This document shows positions 11,271-23,900 of a DNA stretch of 64,000 nt, in pieces (within the stretch, counting starts at the first letter, position 1; every line of letters starts with the position of its first letter). The DNA comes from Diphasiastrum complanatum (lineage: Eukaryota > Streptophyta > Lycopodiopsida > Lycopodiales > Lycopodiaceae). The stretch spans positions 57,608,345 to 57,672,344 of the forward strand of contig CM055100.1 of the NCBI GenBank assembly GCA_029204225.1. Direction: 5' to 3'. A program made the position numbers and the translations under genes. The notes beneath the pieces were generated by a model. It saw nothing but the letters and a program-made list of their open reading frames with translations, did not search any database and had not been told where the DNA came from.

Positions 11271-11537
11271 AGTTACGAAAAGCCTTAACCAGATCAGAAA
11301 ATCTGGTAAGGGACAATGTTCTAGTTCTCCCATTGGATCCTCAGCAACCTCCACATGAACCAGAGGAGATTCTTGATAGTAGAGAGACACAGACTCGTCA
11401 TACTCTATACCGAGTATATCTGGTCAAGTGGAATGATCAGCCTGTTGAGAATGCCACTTGGGAAAGAGACATCGTCTTTCGCAAGATTTTCCAGACTTTG
11501 TCTGAGAGGACCAAGATGGTTCTTAAGGGGGAGGGAG
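11270..11537 (+). pseudogene. Chromodomain at the end of the chromovirus integrase
   Basis: Reading from the HVSQL-like segment at 11,265: ALTRSENLVRDNVLVLPLDP, then EEILDSRETQTRHTLYRVYL, VKWNDQPVENATWERD and SERTKMVL. This is the linker and chromodomain that in chromoviruses bind modified histones and steer integration to heterochromatin. The aromatic positions (Tyr of VYLVKW, Trp of VKW and TWE) are kept. It runs straight into the polypurine tract and LTR. Confidence 0.85.
11526..11537 (+). other. Polypurine tract of the chromovirus
   Basis: AGGGGGAGGGAG immediately before TGTTACG, the normal plus-strand primer next to a 3' LTR. Confidence 0.8.
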
Positions 11538-11900
11538 TGTTACGAGCTCGTGACTAGTGCCGAACCCTAGAGAACACAGATAGGTCAAATACCACAGTCA
11601 AAGTCGTGCCCAGAGTACACGACCAATAGGGCAAGACAGTGTGAGTAGTGTGTCCCAGCACGGTCCATAACCATGGTGGGCCCAACACAGTCTAGGAACT
11701 CTGTGAGCAGGACAGGACCCCCAGTTGGGTCCCGACGTGTAGTCGGCCACGTCAGTGACACGTGCCTGACACTTGGTAGCCGCATGCTACCAGTCCTCAC
11801 ACTGGGCTAGGAGGGGCTTACTCTATATCATGGAGTAGTCAAGGTTGGGTGGATTAGTTAGTGTTTGCCCTATTGTGGTGTTAGGATCTATTACACTTCG
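11538..11900 (+). repeat. 3' LTR of the chromovirus (3' end unresolved)
   Basis: Starts TGTTACGAGCTCGTGAC directly after the polypurine tract. A TATA-like CTCTATATCATGG lies near 11,820. No second copy is in the window, so the end cannot be fixed; by about 11,930 the extra-ORF copy B is readable. Confidence 0.65.
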
Positions 11901-11904
11901 CCAC

Positions 11905-13609
11905 TCCAATCATCTCCAATTATCTCTCCTACCGACTCATCTATCCACAATGTTGAATTTGACCTACCATTGGACAATGATACATTCCCGCAAATGGAGT
12001 TTGTCACCTCACCTCAATATGCTGAACCCACCACACCTGGGGGGTGGTGGCCCAAGAGATACTAATTGAAGCCGACAACAATGACGATGCAGCACCACGA
12101 GCGACAACTCAACCAGCCCCAACAAGCGCCACCACCCCAATTGTGCCACACGACATCATCACAAACCACCACCACTTGGGCACTTTACTCTAGGGCTTGA
12201 TAGCGACCAAATCTATATTGGATGGCCGAGTGGTGGAATTGGCAACCAGCAACACAACGTTGCGAGCGGAGCTCTCTTTCTTCCAATCAGTGACGAACGC
12301 ATCCAATAAGGTCCAGGAAGCTTATCAACATACCGCAGCTAGCACCGCTCTAGGCCTAGCTATCAGTGGCCGAAATAGAAAATCAACGTCTGGAAATCAA
12401 GGTTCAAGCTCTACAGTAGGAAAAGACTGTGTGGTTAGCCTAGTCATTGCCCATCAATAGACAGCTCACCCAGCATGAGGCAGATTATCTGACCCAATAT
12501 GTGCAGCTTTTTAGACAAACATTGACAGACTATTAGGCATCGTTTGATGGGTATCGCCTTTGCGCACACCAAGAACTAGCACAAGCTAAGACAACCCTCA
12601 AGGATTGGCAATAACACGACACCCAACAGCCACAACCGGCCCTAGTGGTAATCCCACCACCACCTATACTAGAAGTTGCACAGGCTAGCACGAGCCACGA
12701 TCAAGGATCTGATGTAGCGGGGGATGTCGATCACGGTCAAGACCAAGGCCTAGATCAAGGCCTAGACACTACAAGGAGTCCAGTCAGAGATGAGGAGGAG
12801 CATCATGCATCAACCTCCCAGGGCTCTCGATCCATTTCATCCAGCCACACATTTTGCTGACCAAAAAGTGTGGAGGATGAAATTAATGAATTTCTAGTCC
12901 AATTCCCACATGAATCCTCACTCGACAGTTGGCACATATCCTTTTCTGCCAAAGATATCAAGGGCAATGAGATCACGTGCCTTCCGGCACTGGCTCCACA
13001 ACTTCCATGGCAACAACACATCTTCGAAAAAACTTCGTCGACCATCAGGACCTATGTGACCAGTCCGAGGTAGCTGCGGATCAATCCTCATTTCGTCCCC
13101 ATTCCACGATGACACAAATGGGTGGAATGCGGGACTCCTTTGGACCAAATAACAATATGCACATTCAATTGGCCAAGGATATATTCATAGCACGAATGGG
13201 GCACGGATGCAGATGCCAAATAAGCTCTAGTCCAATTTTTCAAGCAATATATCAAGTGCCTTGATCCCACAATCCACGTTGTAGCCGAATTCGCCCGAGA
13301 GTTAGAGTTTTTGCTACGGGTCCCCACTACATAGGACAATTTTTTGCCACCATTATTTTTGATCATAGCCTTGGCATCAGATAAAATTGAAGACCAACTT
13401 CTAGTGGCCAGAGTGTACTATAGAGCAGCAATGCTTGGCCATCCTTAGCCAACAAATTTCAGACGTGAATAGCCCAATTTTGATCAGAGGGCGTCCATAA
13501 AGTCTTTTTTTTACCCAAAGATGCGCACAACCTAGACCGAGTCGACTATATGGAGGAAGTCACCAGCTATCTAATAAGGGGTCATCGTGAAACCCGAGGC
13601 CCATACTAG
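11905..13609 (+). pseudogene. Extra ORF copy B: Pro-rich start, coiled coil, conserved C-terminal block
   Basis: Broken but followable in three frames. First an acidic/proline-rich part (FDLPLDNDTFPQMEF), then helical segments at 12,197-12,610, including DYLTQYVQLFRQTL and AHQELAQAKTTL that align with copy A, then a PPPPIL and Asp/Gln-rich linker (12,645-12,860), then a C-terminal block at 12,870-13,609. The last part reads ARELEFLLRV, DQLLVARVYYRAAM and KDAHNLDRVDYMEEV up to a TAG at 13,607. Copy C at 32-34 kb has ELAFLSTLEF, DQLTMARIYYRAAM and LKDDNTIRAQALEGY at the same places. Family not recognised. The coiled coil suggests self-assembly, which is inference. Confidence 0.55.
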
Positions 13610-14099
13610 CGCCATAGTGCCGAGGGACCAGCACTACTTCAGGTCGGAGGCCCTGTTGAGGGTATTGAATGTACTTAAATAAGATTACCCAGAAGAAAAA
13701 AATAAGTTGCGAGGGCCGTGATATCCTACGTGCGTAAGCCCATAGCCCAATAAGCACTTGAAAAATATTGTATTCTAAATAAACTAGACTTGGACATGTA
13801 ATTAAAATCATGTAAAAGGATCCAAAGTTTAAGTTAAACAAGTTTTGTTAAGTTCTAATAAGTAGTCAAAGTGAAAATGGTGGTAGGTGGGGTGTGCTTC
13901 CTTGTGCACCATACATTGAAGTGTGTTTCTTTTGAAGGGCTAGGATTTCAATCCTCCCTTTCTTGAAGTAGCCAATAGAAACCAAGGGGCAAGGGCCTCC
14001 TCAAAGATAAAAAGGCACCTCTTGTACCTCATTTCACATGCTAATTGAGAGGAGGAAACTCTACCATTTTGGTGAATCTAGCATCCTCAAGCTTGCTTT
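13610..14099. other. Unassigned stretch
   Basis: No gene recognised. A TATA-like AGATAAAAAGGC near 14,005 and the tone of the sequence suggest LTR or leader DNA of the copia fragment that follows, but no boundary is visible. Confidence 0.3.
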
Positions 14100-14537
14100 A
14101 ATCCCAATTCAATAAAAGGAATATTTGCTGGTTTTTATTTGTCAAGTAAAGCTTATGGGATCTATGTAATCTCTACCAAAAAATTGTAATCAATAGGGAT
14201 GTAATCTTTCATGAAGAAAAGATCTTCAAGCTAGTGCTTGATTAAGAATCTTCACAACCACAAAATATTCAAGTCATTGATAGAGATGGCCTGAGACTTG
14301 GAGAGGAGGAATCTCAAGATCTTATGTCTAGAAGCAAATTTGAGCCTTTGAGACTCACCTATTTTGACAAAGGGAGGAAAGCTGAAGTTGATAATATCTC
14401 TAATGCATTCTTTACTTGTTTTGAAAAACCTTCAAGTGTTCAACAAGCATTGGATTCAAAAGATTGGTATGAAGGATCTCCAAAGACAATCAGCCCACTT
14501 CAATTGAAAGGGTCCGAAGTTCAAAAAGCACTTTAAC
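14100..14537 (+). pseudogene. Ty1/copia fragment: integrase C-terminus to RT linker
   Basis: Readable pieces of the conserved post-integrase region: SKAYGIYVISTKK-like then NRDVIFHEEKIF near 14,145-14,225, followed by a variable linker ending SKFEPLRLTYFDKGRK (14,324-14,400). These match the equivalent stretch of the intact element (KAYRIYVPSIKKVF, RDVIFDE, PSRLTYDGKGK). Stops interrupt it. Confidence 0.7.
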
Positions 14538-14803
14538 TTTAGTACCCAAAAACAGAGTGATTATCGTGGAGAAACCACTTGGAGCACATCAAAAGTGATT
14601 TGCCACTTTTAAGGAGTGGCTAGTTGGCAATACGTGACAAAAAGCATTTGTAGTTTGGCGAAACTTTTGGCTTCCAATTTGCCAATTAAGCAACAAGTGG
14701 CTTGGTAAAAAAAAATAGCAAGTCATCATTTAAAGTTTTGGACCTCACCATTGTAGTCAAAACAATTTCTTAAGCCTACATGTGTGTTTTAAGCTGTTTG
14801 GAG
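14538..14803. other. Unassigned, probably copia LTR/leader
   Basis: No open frame; directly precedes a copia gag start. No clear primer site seen. Confidence 0.3.
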
Positions 14804-15830
14804 ATGGCAAGTGCAAGTGAATCAATTTTGGGAAAAGCTAGCAAGTTTGACGACCTTTACGACTATAGTATATGGAAATTCAAAATGAACAACATTCTCA
14901 TGGAAAAAGAGTTGTGGGACATTGTGACGGAGATCGAATTAAGGCCAAACACAACTCCAGTGGACATGCAGGCCTACGACAAGAAGGTGCAAAGGGCATT
15001 GTCCCTAATCAATTTGTCAATTAAGGACCATGTCATTGCACACATTAGCGAAGCTGTGATGACAAAGGGTTCTTGGGAAGCACTTAGGATGCAGTATCAA
15101 ACAACTAACCCAATCAACTCACTGCCATTAGAGAACCAGCATGTGATACTGAATTGGTGCATACGCAGAATCATTCCAAGTGTTTGTTAGTGGCATTGTA
15201 TCAAGGGAGAGACTGTCTATATTTGAGAATCTTTATGGCATTGTGTTGCAAGCGGAACAAAGACATGAACTAGTGAAGGCACGACACCCACCAACAGAAG
15301 ATCAGGCTATGCTATCAAAGGGCAAGCATAAACATAAAAAGCAACCAAGAAAGTCGAATGCTAATGATGATGGCCATAGATCATCATCTGGGAAGAAGAA
15401 GAAGGGCAAGTGCTTCTATTGTCAAAAGCCAAGCCATTGGACATGAGATTGTCACAAGATAAAGACAGACATCAAGAACGGCAAAGTGAAGCAACTCACC
15501 AATATTGCCAAGGATGATGTTGAGATAGACAATGCCAACCCTAGCACATCATATGTGACTGCACTAGCATCACAAGACTCTGTGGATCACAAACATTGGT
15601 TTGTAGACTTGGGAGTGATAAGACATATGACAAGCAACAAAACTTGGTTTAAAGACGTAAAGTTGATGGATGGCGGGGGCAACGTTGCACAAAGAGGTTG
15701 CACAAAGTGAATGGAGATGAGTGCTAGATTCAGGGCATTGGCACCGTATCCATACAATTTCCTGATGGTCAGATCAAGATAATCGAGAATGTCCTGTATG
15801 TTCTTGGATTGCATAAAAGTTTTGTAGGGT
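14804..15830 (+). pseudogene. Ty1/copia gag and protease remnant
   Basis: ATG at 14,804 begins MASASESILGKASKFDDLYD, a UBN2-type gag; frame lost near 15,185 and again later. The zinc knuckle CFYCQKPSHW is at about 15,410-15,445, followed by a stop. The protease signature is degraded: WFVDLGVIRHMTS (15,598-15,637) where DSGAS is usual. The frame then limps on to VLYVLGLHKSF near 15,830, where recognisable element sequence stops. Confidence 0.85.
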
Positions 15831-16001
15831 GTAGCAATGGTGGTGAGTAAGTAGCCCTCCGCCTGTCAAAAGGGTTGGTCCACTAGGATAGGACTCTAAC
15901 TATGGTTAGTCGCTTACTTAGTTGCTTTTTAACACAAACTAACACTAACCCCACACTAACTCTATCACCAAATTAACACTACCCACACACATAGTCTTGG
16001 T

Positions 16002-16275
<274 letters not shown>

Positions 16276-16310
16276 TCACAAGCACTTGCTTTAAATCTGA
16301 TGGAGAAACT

Positions 16311-17122
16311 TTAATAATCATAAAAAATGAAATGACAAAGCAAAAGCACAATAGAAGGTTTAAGCAAAAAGTAATAGAATTTTGTTCTTATATTAAGAGG
16401 CACATGCATAATGCATATGGATCCAAAGATCCTCAAATGACTAACATTTGCTTTCTTCTTAAACAACAATTCATATGGTGTTCTACCATCTAGATCATAA
16501 CTTGGTAATCTATAATAAAGATAAGTAACACAAGAAATTGCTTCTCCCCAAAAGAACTTGGGAAGATGAGCATCAATCCTTAAGGCCTTTGCACATTTAC
16601 ATAGAGTATGATTTTCCCTCTTGACCATCCCATTTTGTTGAGCTATATAGGACCATGAATACTCCTTCTTAATATCACTTTTCTCACAAAATCCTTTGAA
16701 GCTCTTGGAGATGTACTCTCCACTTCTATCCGACCTTAGCACCTTGGTCTTGGTACTAAATTGGCTCTCCACAAGGACCTTGAACCTCAAAAAAGTCTCA
16801 AAAACCACATAAGATAAGAGATATATCTAGGTGTATCTACTATGATCAGGTGTATATACTATATCCAGGTATATCTACTATGATCACCAATAAATGTGAC
16901 AAACATAGTTGCTCTTGCATTGCTGTTAGTACTTGAAAAGTGCACATTTGAGTGAATTAGGCATCTTGTGTGCTTTTCCAAAGCACAAGCTTCACATGTC
17001 TTACCACTTTTCATCAAGATCTTGGGCAAACCAAGGACTTTTGCTTCTTTGCACATTGTCTCCATAGATTTTAAGTTGGGATGGCCCAACCTTTTGTGCC
17101 AAAGTTTGACTTGAGAGAGCTC
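16311..17122 (-). pseudogene. Ty1/copia integrase block in inverted orientation
   Basis: Leftward from 17,117: pre-integrase zinc domain (LWHKRLGHPNLKSMETMC, CEACALEKHTRC), start of the core (MFVTFIGDHSRYTWI), a short tandem-like scar near 16,815-16,880, then VLRSDRSGEYISKSF (second Asp), QQNGMVKRENHTLCK (Glu) and FWGEAISCVTYLYY to about 16,380. Neighbours gag-protease (left) and RT (right) of the apparently same element are on the plus strand, so this block is flipped. GAGCTC occurs at both edges (16,272-16,277 and 17,117-17,122). Confidence 0.85.
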
Positions 17123-18225
17123 CTGGTAGATCCTCCATCGAACAAGAAAGCAATTGGTTGTAAATGGGTTTTTAGGACCAAATATAATCAAGATGGATCA
17201 ATCAACAAGCTCAAGACAACTATGTGCAAAAGGCTATGCACAAATCAAAGGTTTGGATTATGAAGAGACCTGCACCCGTGGCCAAGATGACTACAAACAA
17301 ATCTTGATGGTTTTCTAGATGGATGTGTCTAATGCCTTCTTGTCTGGATATCTTGAGGAGGAGATTTACATGGAGCACCCCGAGGGCTTCATCAAACTCA
17401 AATTTAAAGAAAAAGTGTGCCTACTCAAGAAAAGCTTGTATGGCTTGAAGCAAGCACCAAGATCATGGCATGCTTGGCTAAATTCCTTCTCTATCTCACT
17501 TGAATTCACTCTAAGTGACTTAGATCCTTCATTGTATTTTAGATTTTATGATGGTGATATAGTTATTCTCTCATTGTATGTAGATGATATCATTTTTTTG
17601 TGGAAACAATGTTGATCTAATTGATGTAACCAAGATGACATTGTGTAAGGAGTTCAAAATGCAAGATCTAGGCTCCTTGCACTATATTTTGGGTATTGAA
17701 GTAGTTAGAGCTTGCAATTATAGCTCCATTTTTTAATCCAATTATGCTATCAATTCTTAAAAGGTTCAATATGGATATGTGCAAAAAAGTAGTGCACATG
17801 CAATATTCGTTGGAGAAGGAGCTGCCTTATGGCTCTCAAAGAAGCAAGAAACCATGTCTCTTTCTTCAACTAAGGCCGAGTACAAGGCACTAACATCCAC
17901 TACAAACGAGATCTTGTGGATCAAGAGGCTATTAGTGGAGCTCAAAGTGATCAGATATGAAAAAATTCCTCTCATCAAGTGTGACAACAAATCAGCTCAA
18001 AGCCTTGCAACAAATCCAATATTCCATGCTAGGAGCAAGCACACCAAATCTGCTCACTATTTTGTGAGAGACAGGTGCAAGCAAAGGAGATCAAGTTGGA
18101 GAATGTATAAACTTCACTTTGTGTGGCTAATATTGTGACCCACAAACTATTGAAGGCATCATTTTTCAAGTTTAGATCAGCCCTCGAAGTCATTAGTAAA
18201 TCCATGATAGATTCTAGTGACTAGT
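17118..18225 (+). pseudogene. Ty1/copia reverse transcriptase and RNase H remnant
   Basis: Starts mid-domain at ELLVDPPSNKKAIGCKWVF, then frames with MDVSNAFLSGYLEEEIYMEH, KKSLYGLKQAPRSW and LSLYVDDIIF (catalytic Asp pair). A deletion near 17,760 removes the RT-RNase H connection. RNase H follows at 17,779-18,138: AHAIFVGEGAALWLSKKQET, STKAEYKALTS, CDNKSAQSLATNPIFHARSK. The remaining C-terminus is readable to about 18,220. Confidence 0.9.
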
Positions 18226-20196
18226 TCTTGAGTGTGAAAATGTTAAAAATCTAGCATTTAGATCTATGCCACATGGCATCATGATGGATAACCAAGTGTT
18301 TTCCACACATGTACATAATTAGGAGTAGATTATGTGAATCAAATCATCATTCATGGCCAAAATTATGTTCATGTCAAGGCCAAGATTTATGCTCCTAATT
18401 TATAGGGATTTTGATGAGGTTGGCCACCTCCAATTTTGAGTCACCTTCACTCAAGGCATTTTGAGGTTAATTTTCTTGATCTAAGGTATTGAATGCTAGT
18501 GTCAGGGTCTATCGCACGGGAACTTAGACCTAATCTCAGATCTGATCTCACTTGATATTGGTGCTCTTTACATACACTTTTGAGATATCAAGGTTGATGG
18601 TGATTTTGGCAATTTTGCTCTTGCAAGTGGAATACATGCTTGATTAATGTGATGTTTTTTGTGTCTATTGAATAGATCTGAAGCTAATAATAGTACCATA
18701 ATTTCCACATGTGTGGGAGGCTATGAGGATCAGTAAATGCTAATTTGATTGTGGTGTTCGAAAGCAATTGCCAAATTGGATCCACAATAGGTAGATTTGA
18801 TGTCTAGATTTCTATCTATTCAATCTAAGTGCAATCCTTGATGCTTAATCATTCATTAGAGATCCAAACAAGGTTTATAACTTCTGACTTTAACAAAATC
18901 ATATCCAAAGGATTGTGTCCATCCTAGGTCCATAATGATTAGGTGAGATTTGTAGATCCCCTTATCCTTGTATTTTGTCTATTGTGGACTATGGAAGAAC
19001 ATGAGATGTTATTGTTCTACTATTATTTTGAGGTGTTTTACGGTTAGAATTAAAGAGATCAAGAATTAGAGGTCAAGCTCATCTTTAGATGGCATGGCTC
19101 ATATTTCTTATTCTTAAAGGTAGTTGTCTTGTGATTTGACTCATTGGGTGGACATCATTAGAGATAGTATCTTTGGATACCACAATTAGAGCTCTACAAA
19201 CATGGGATCTAGTAGTAGAAGTGGATAATGAGGGAAACTAATTATAAGTTATTGTATATCTCTACATTGATAGAATTTGGAATTGGTATCATTCAATTAC
19301 AAAATATAATCCGAGTAGCATTAACCCCGGGACTCCAATGACAAGCCTAGGCCTATTTGATCTACCATTACTTGGAGATTTGTGTTTCCTAATCAACGAA
19401 GGGATAACATGATACCACTTCTGCTCTCATGATTTCAACTACCACAAAGTGAGGATAGACTATTTAGACTACACTACCATGCCGAAAGAAGCATTTGGAA
19501 GTTTATGAATTGATTGATATTTTGACAAGGATACACACTGATATGAGTTCTACAATATACACCATATTAAGCCCATCACATCCCAACCTATTACCCGAAT
19601 AAGATCATGAAGATGTGTCCCTCATCATAGACAAACCGGAGTAGACCCTCGTTATAGCTATCAATAGAGTGTGTGACAAGAGCTTCATAGAAATTATAAT
19701 CAGTCTTAGGTACTTAATAGTAAGTTTGGATGGTCATCAACCTATGAAACACACCCTCCAACCAATTGTGACTCTATATCAATCATGGAGCATGGGTTAG
19801 GGGGAAAATTCACTTCCATAATCGAACACTAGGTGCCTTGCTATCATCATATGACACACCACCATCATAAGGTTATGTCGATTACCCAAAAGCTATCAGT
19901 CTAATGGGATCGATCCCTTGATGGAAGAAATGATCATAAGATTAGTCTATATCCCTAATTACCCTAAAGGTTTCTATCCTACTCTCATGGGCCTTGTAGG
20001 TTACCACTTAAACTAATTTACTTAGAATGAAGAACGATAAAATAATCTATAAACTAGAATAGGGCCAACTAGGCATGAGTGCCTATCAAATTTCTTATAC
20101 AAAATTAACTCCTTGGTTTAAGAAATTGTGGGTGGACCCTATAATTTTGAGATTTTTTTTCATTTTGTTACATTTTCTAGGAGTAACATATATGTG

Positions 20197-20242
<46 letters not shown>

Positions 20243-20334
20243 TGTGTATCAATTGATCAACATTGATGATAGTATCTATCAAGTAATGGAACAAAAAACC
20301 AAAAAATTTTGGTGTTTTTCAACAGCAATTGTCA
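18226..20334. other. Unassigned non-coding stretch
   Basis: No gene recognised on either strand. The first few hundred bases, after a TGTTAAAAATC near 18,240, may be the 3' LTR of the preceding copia remnant. A (TG)n run of about 38 bp lies at 20,201-20,239. I looked here for upstream exons of the sialidase-like gene and saw none. Confidence 0.4.
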
Positions 20335-20339
20335 TATAT
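20335..20339. other. Target site duplication TATAT, left copy
   Basis: TATAT directly before the left LTR matches TATAT at 26,201-26,205 directly after the right LTR; 5 bp is the normal copia duplication. Confidence 0.85.
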
Positions 20340-20992
20340 TGTGAAAAACTCAGATCCAAAAGATGCTAAAGTTTCATAAAGATCTTGGCCATGGAAGTTA
20401 TGCACATCTAGATTGAAAAAATGATAGAAATTGTGATGTTAAGCATACTAAACATCAACTAAACATCAAAATCTGATCATAAGCTTCCACAAACAGAAAC
20501 TTGCTGTCCCTGTCCGTACTTCAGAGCCTACAACCTGCATTTCACACGTGTGAAGCCATAGCAACAAAGAAATCACAATTCTAGTGGCTAGAATGCAAGA
20601 TATGAACAAAAAAGTGAGAGAGAAGAAGATGGATCTTCAAAGAGCATAACATTCATTCAATAGAATGAAAATGAGATGTGTACATACTCGTGGAGATGGC
20701 TATTTATAGCAGCCATAGTGCCTCTTGGCCACTTGTCTTATGATAGGCTAAAATTGGGGTCCAATAGGATTCACCCATATACCTAGAAATTTGGTCAAAT
20801 AGGAATGCACCAAATTATGAGCCAATAGAAGAGCTCCACACTCGACCTCCTCTAATTAATGTGACCTCAAAAGTAGTGTACACATACTTTGGGCCTCTAC
20901 ATACATGTATGAACCTATCTCTAACTTTTATTTGGCCATAGGCCTACAAAATCTCAAGTTAGGAAAATACTACTAGTTGACAATTTTTCACA
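20340..20992 (-). repeat. 3' LTR of the intact copia element
   Basis: 653 bp, perfect 9-base terminal inverted ends. Contains the palindrome TTCACACGTGTGAA (20,541-20,554) with a G-box core and, on the minus strand, a TATA box CTATAAATA near 20,701-20,709. No difference from the right LTR was found by eye. Confidence 0.95.
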
Positions 20993-23900
20993 CTCCCTCT
21001 TCAACTAGTTTTAGCATAGATTTAGAAAGTACACCAAGACTTGTTCTATGCTTGAAAAATAAGTCCTTTCCCAATGCTTTGGTAAAGATATCAGCCACAC
21101 ATTCCTTTGATGGGACATGTTCAAGCTTGATCTCTTTTGCCAACACTTGTTCTCTCACAAAATGGTAAGCCACCTCGATATGTTTGCTCCTTGCATGGAA
21201 AACCGGATTGCTTGCTAGACTTTGGGCTGAAAGGTTGTCACAAAAGATGATTGGACTCTCTGAAAAATCCAGCAAATGAAGCTCCATAATCATCCTCTTG
21301 ATCCACACCATCTCCTTTGTGCATGATGTCAAAGCTTTGTACTCGGCCTCACTAGAAGAAAGTGATATAGTTGCTTGTTTCTTCGACATCCATGAGATAG
21401 CTCCATCACCTATGAAAATAGCATGTGCATTTATGGATTTTCTATCCATAAGGTCTCCTGCAAAATCTGAATCTGAAAAACCAAATAAGTTAGGTGATGA
21501 GCCTCTATAAAAAATGCCAAAATCTTTTGTTCCCGAGATGTATCTCAAGATCCTCTTTCCTAGTTTCCAATGTTCTATGCTAGGATCTTGCATGAATTGG
21601 CTTAATCTACCAACACAATAAGATAAATCAGGTCTTGTGATGGTTAGATATATAAGAGAACCTATTAGCTTCCTATAGAGAGTAATGTCCTCGAAGGATC
21701 TTTCATTACCTCTTATAGTTAGCTTTACATGTGATTCCATAGGTGTATCAATAGGATTTGCATCTACCATATGAAATCTATTGAGAATAGAAATAGCATA
21801 CTTCTCTTGTGAAATAAAAGTGATTTGAGAAGTTCTAATTACTTCTATTCCTAAGATATAGCTCAAAAGACCAAGATCATGCACTTCAAATTCCTTTTTT
21901 AGTGCTTTCTTGATATCTTCTATATCTTCCTTGTTCCCTCCACTTAAAATAATGTCATCCACATAAATTAGAAGGATTGTAACATCATTAGCACTAATTC
22001 TAAAGTAAAGTGAATGATCATACTCACTCATAGTGAAGTTTTGAGAAAGTAGAAAAGAGTTAAGCCTAGCATACCAACTCCTTGGTGCTTGCTTAAGACC
22101 ATACAAACTTTTTTGTAGAAAACACACATGATTAGGCTTGCTATGAGAAACATAGCTCTCGGGTTGCTCCATGTAGACTTCCTCTTCAAGATCACCATTC
22201 AAGAAAGCATTAGAAATGTCTAATTGCCAAAGATCCCATCCATAAAGAGTTGCAAGGGAAATGATTACTCTTATGCTCACCATCTTTGCCACGGGTGCAA
22301 AGGTTTCCTCATAGTCAATGCCATGCTCTTGAGCATAACCTTTAGCCACCAACCTTGCCTTGAACTTGTTGATAGATCCATCTTGATTTGTCTTTACCTT
22401 GAAGATCCATTTGCATCCAATTGCACTTTTGCCCTTTGGAAGCTCCACCAATCTCCATGTGTTGTTCTTCATAAGTGCTTCAAACTCAAGATCCATTGCT
22501 TGGATCCATTCCTCTTCTTGCCTTGCTTCATCTACACATGAAGGTACATCAAAAGAAGTTAGGAAAGCATAGTTGGATCCATCCACCACTTGCTTACCTT
22601 TGCCATCATAAGTGAGCCTTGAGGGTTTCACTTTATGCCTTGGAGTTCTCCTTGGAATTTGACTTGAAGAGGCTTCTTCAACATCCACATCCAATGTGTC
22701 ATCAACTCCATTGTCATCAAGCACATTAGTTGCAACAACACCATCATCACTTGAAACAACTTTTGGAATGTTACTTTCATCAAAAATGACATCCCTACTT
22801 GTGAACACTTTCTTGATTGAAGGAACATAAATCCTATATGCTTTGCTTACTTCACTATAACCAACAAAAATGCCCTTTCTTGAAGATGGATCCTCCTTAG
22901 TTCTATCATCAAGAGTAATGTTGAAGTAGCAAATGCATCCAAAAGTTCTTAGAAACTTGACATTAGGCTTCGTACCAAACAAAGCTTCAAAAGGGGTTTT
23001 TCCTTCCAATACAACACTTGGCCATCTATTGCATAGGAAATTTGCACACAACAAAGCATCACTCCAAAAAGGTTTAGGAAGATTAGCATTCAATCTCATT
23101 GCCTTTGCACTCTCACACAAGGTTCTATTCTTTCTCTCGGCCACTCCATTTTGTTGTGGTGTTCTTGGACATGTGTACTCCCTCTTGATCCCATGCTCAT
23201 CGCAAAAGGCTTTGAATTTGTTAGAAATGTATTCACCACCATTGTCGCTCCTCAAGCATTTGATTTTGGTTGTAAATTGAGTCTCAATAGCAACTTTGAA
23301 CTTGACAAACACATCAAACACCTCATCCTTGCTCTTTAGTAGATAAACCCAACAAAATCTACTAAAATCATCAATGAAAGTTACATACATCTTAGCACCT
23401 CCATTGCTAATTGTAGTAACACCATGAATATCCGAATGCAAGAGAGAAAAAGGCATCTTAGATCTAGATATAGATCTAGTATATGGCAATCTATGTGATT
23501 TAGACAAAGCACATTCTTCACAAACATGATTCAAGCAAGTAAGAGACTTGGGAAGTCCCCTTACTACCTCCTTTTTGGCTATTACCTCCAAGGCCTTGTA
23601 GTTGAGATGTCCCATCCTTTTATGCCATACCTCTTGAATTGACATTTGTTCATTTGCCATGCATCCAACTTGGTTAGCAACAACACATGCATCAAGCTTG
23701 AACAATTTCCCTTGCCTTTTCCCTTTTGCAATGATACTACACCCCTTTTTGATCAAGCAAGCATCACCATCAAACTCAACTTTGAATCCTTTGTCAAGCA
23801 TTTGGCTTACACTAAGTAAGTTCTTGGTAATGGATGGAATGAGCAAAACATCTTTCAATTCTATATTCCTATTTGTAGAAAGTGAAATAGGAATTGTGCC

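Noticed and set aside
18226-20334. Upstream exons of the sialidase-like gene
   Set aside because: No Asp box or other propeller segment was found on either strand.
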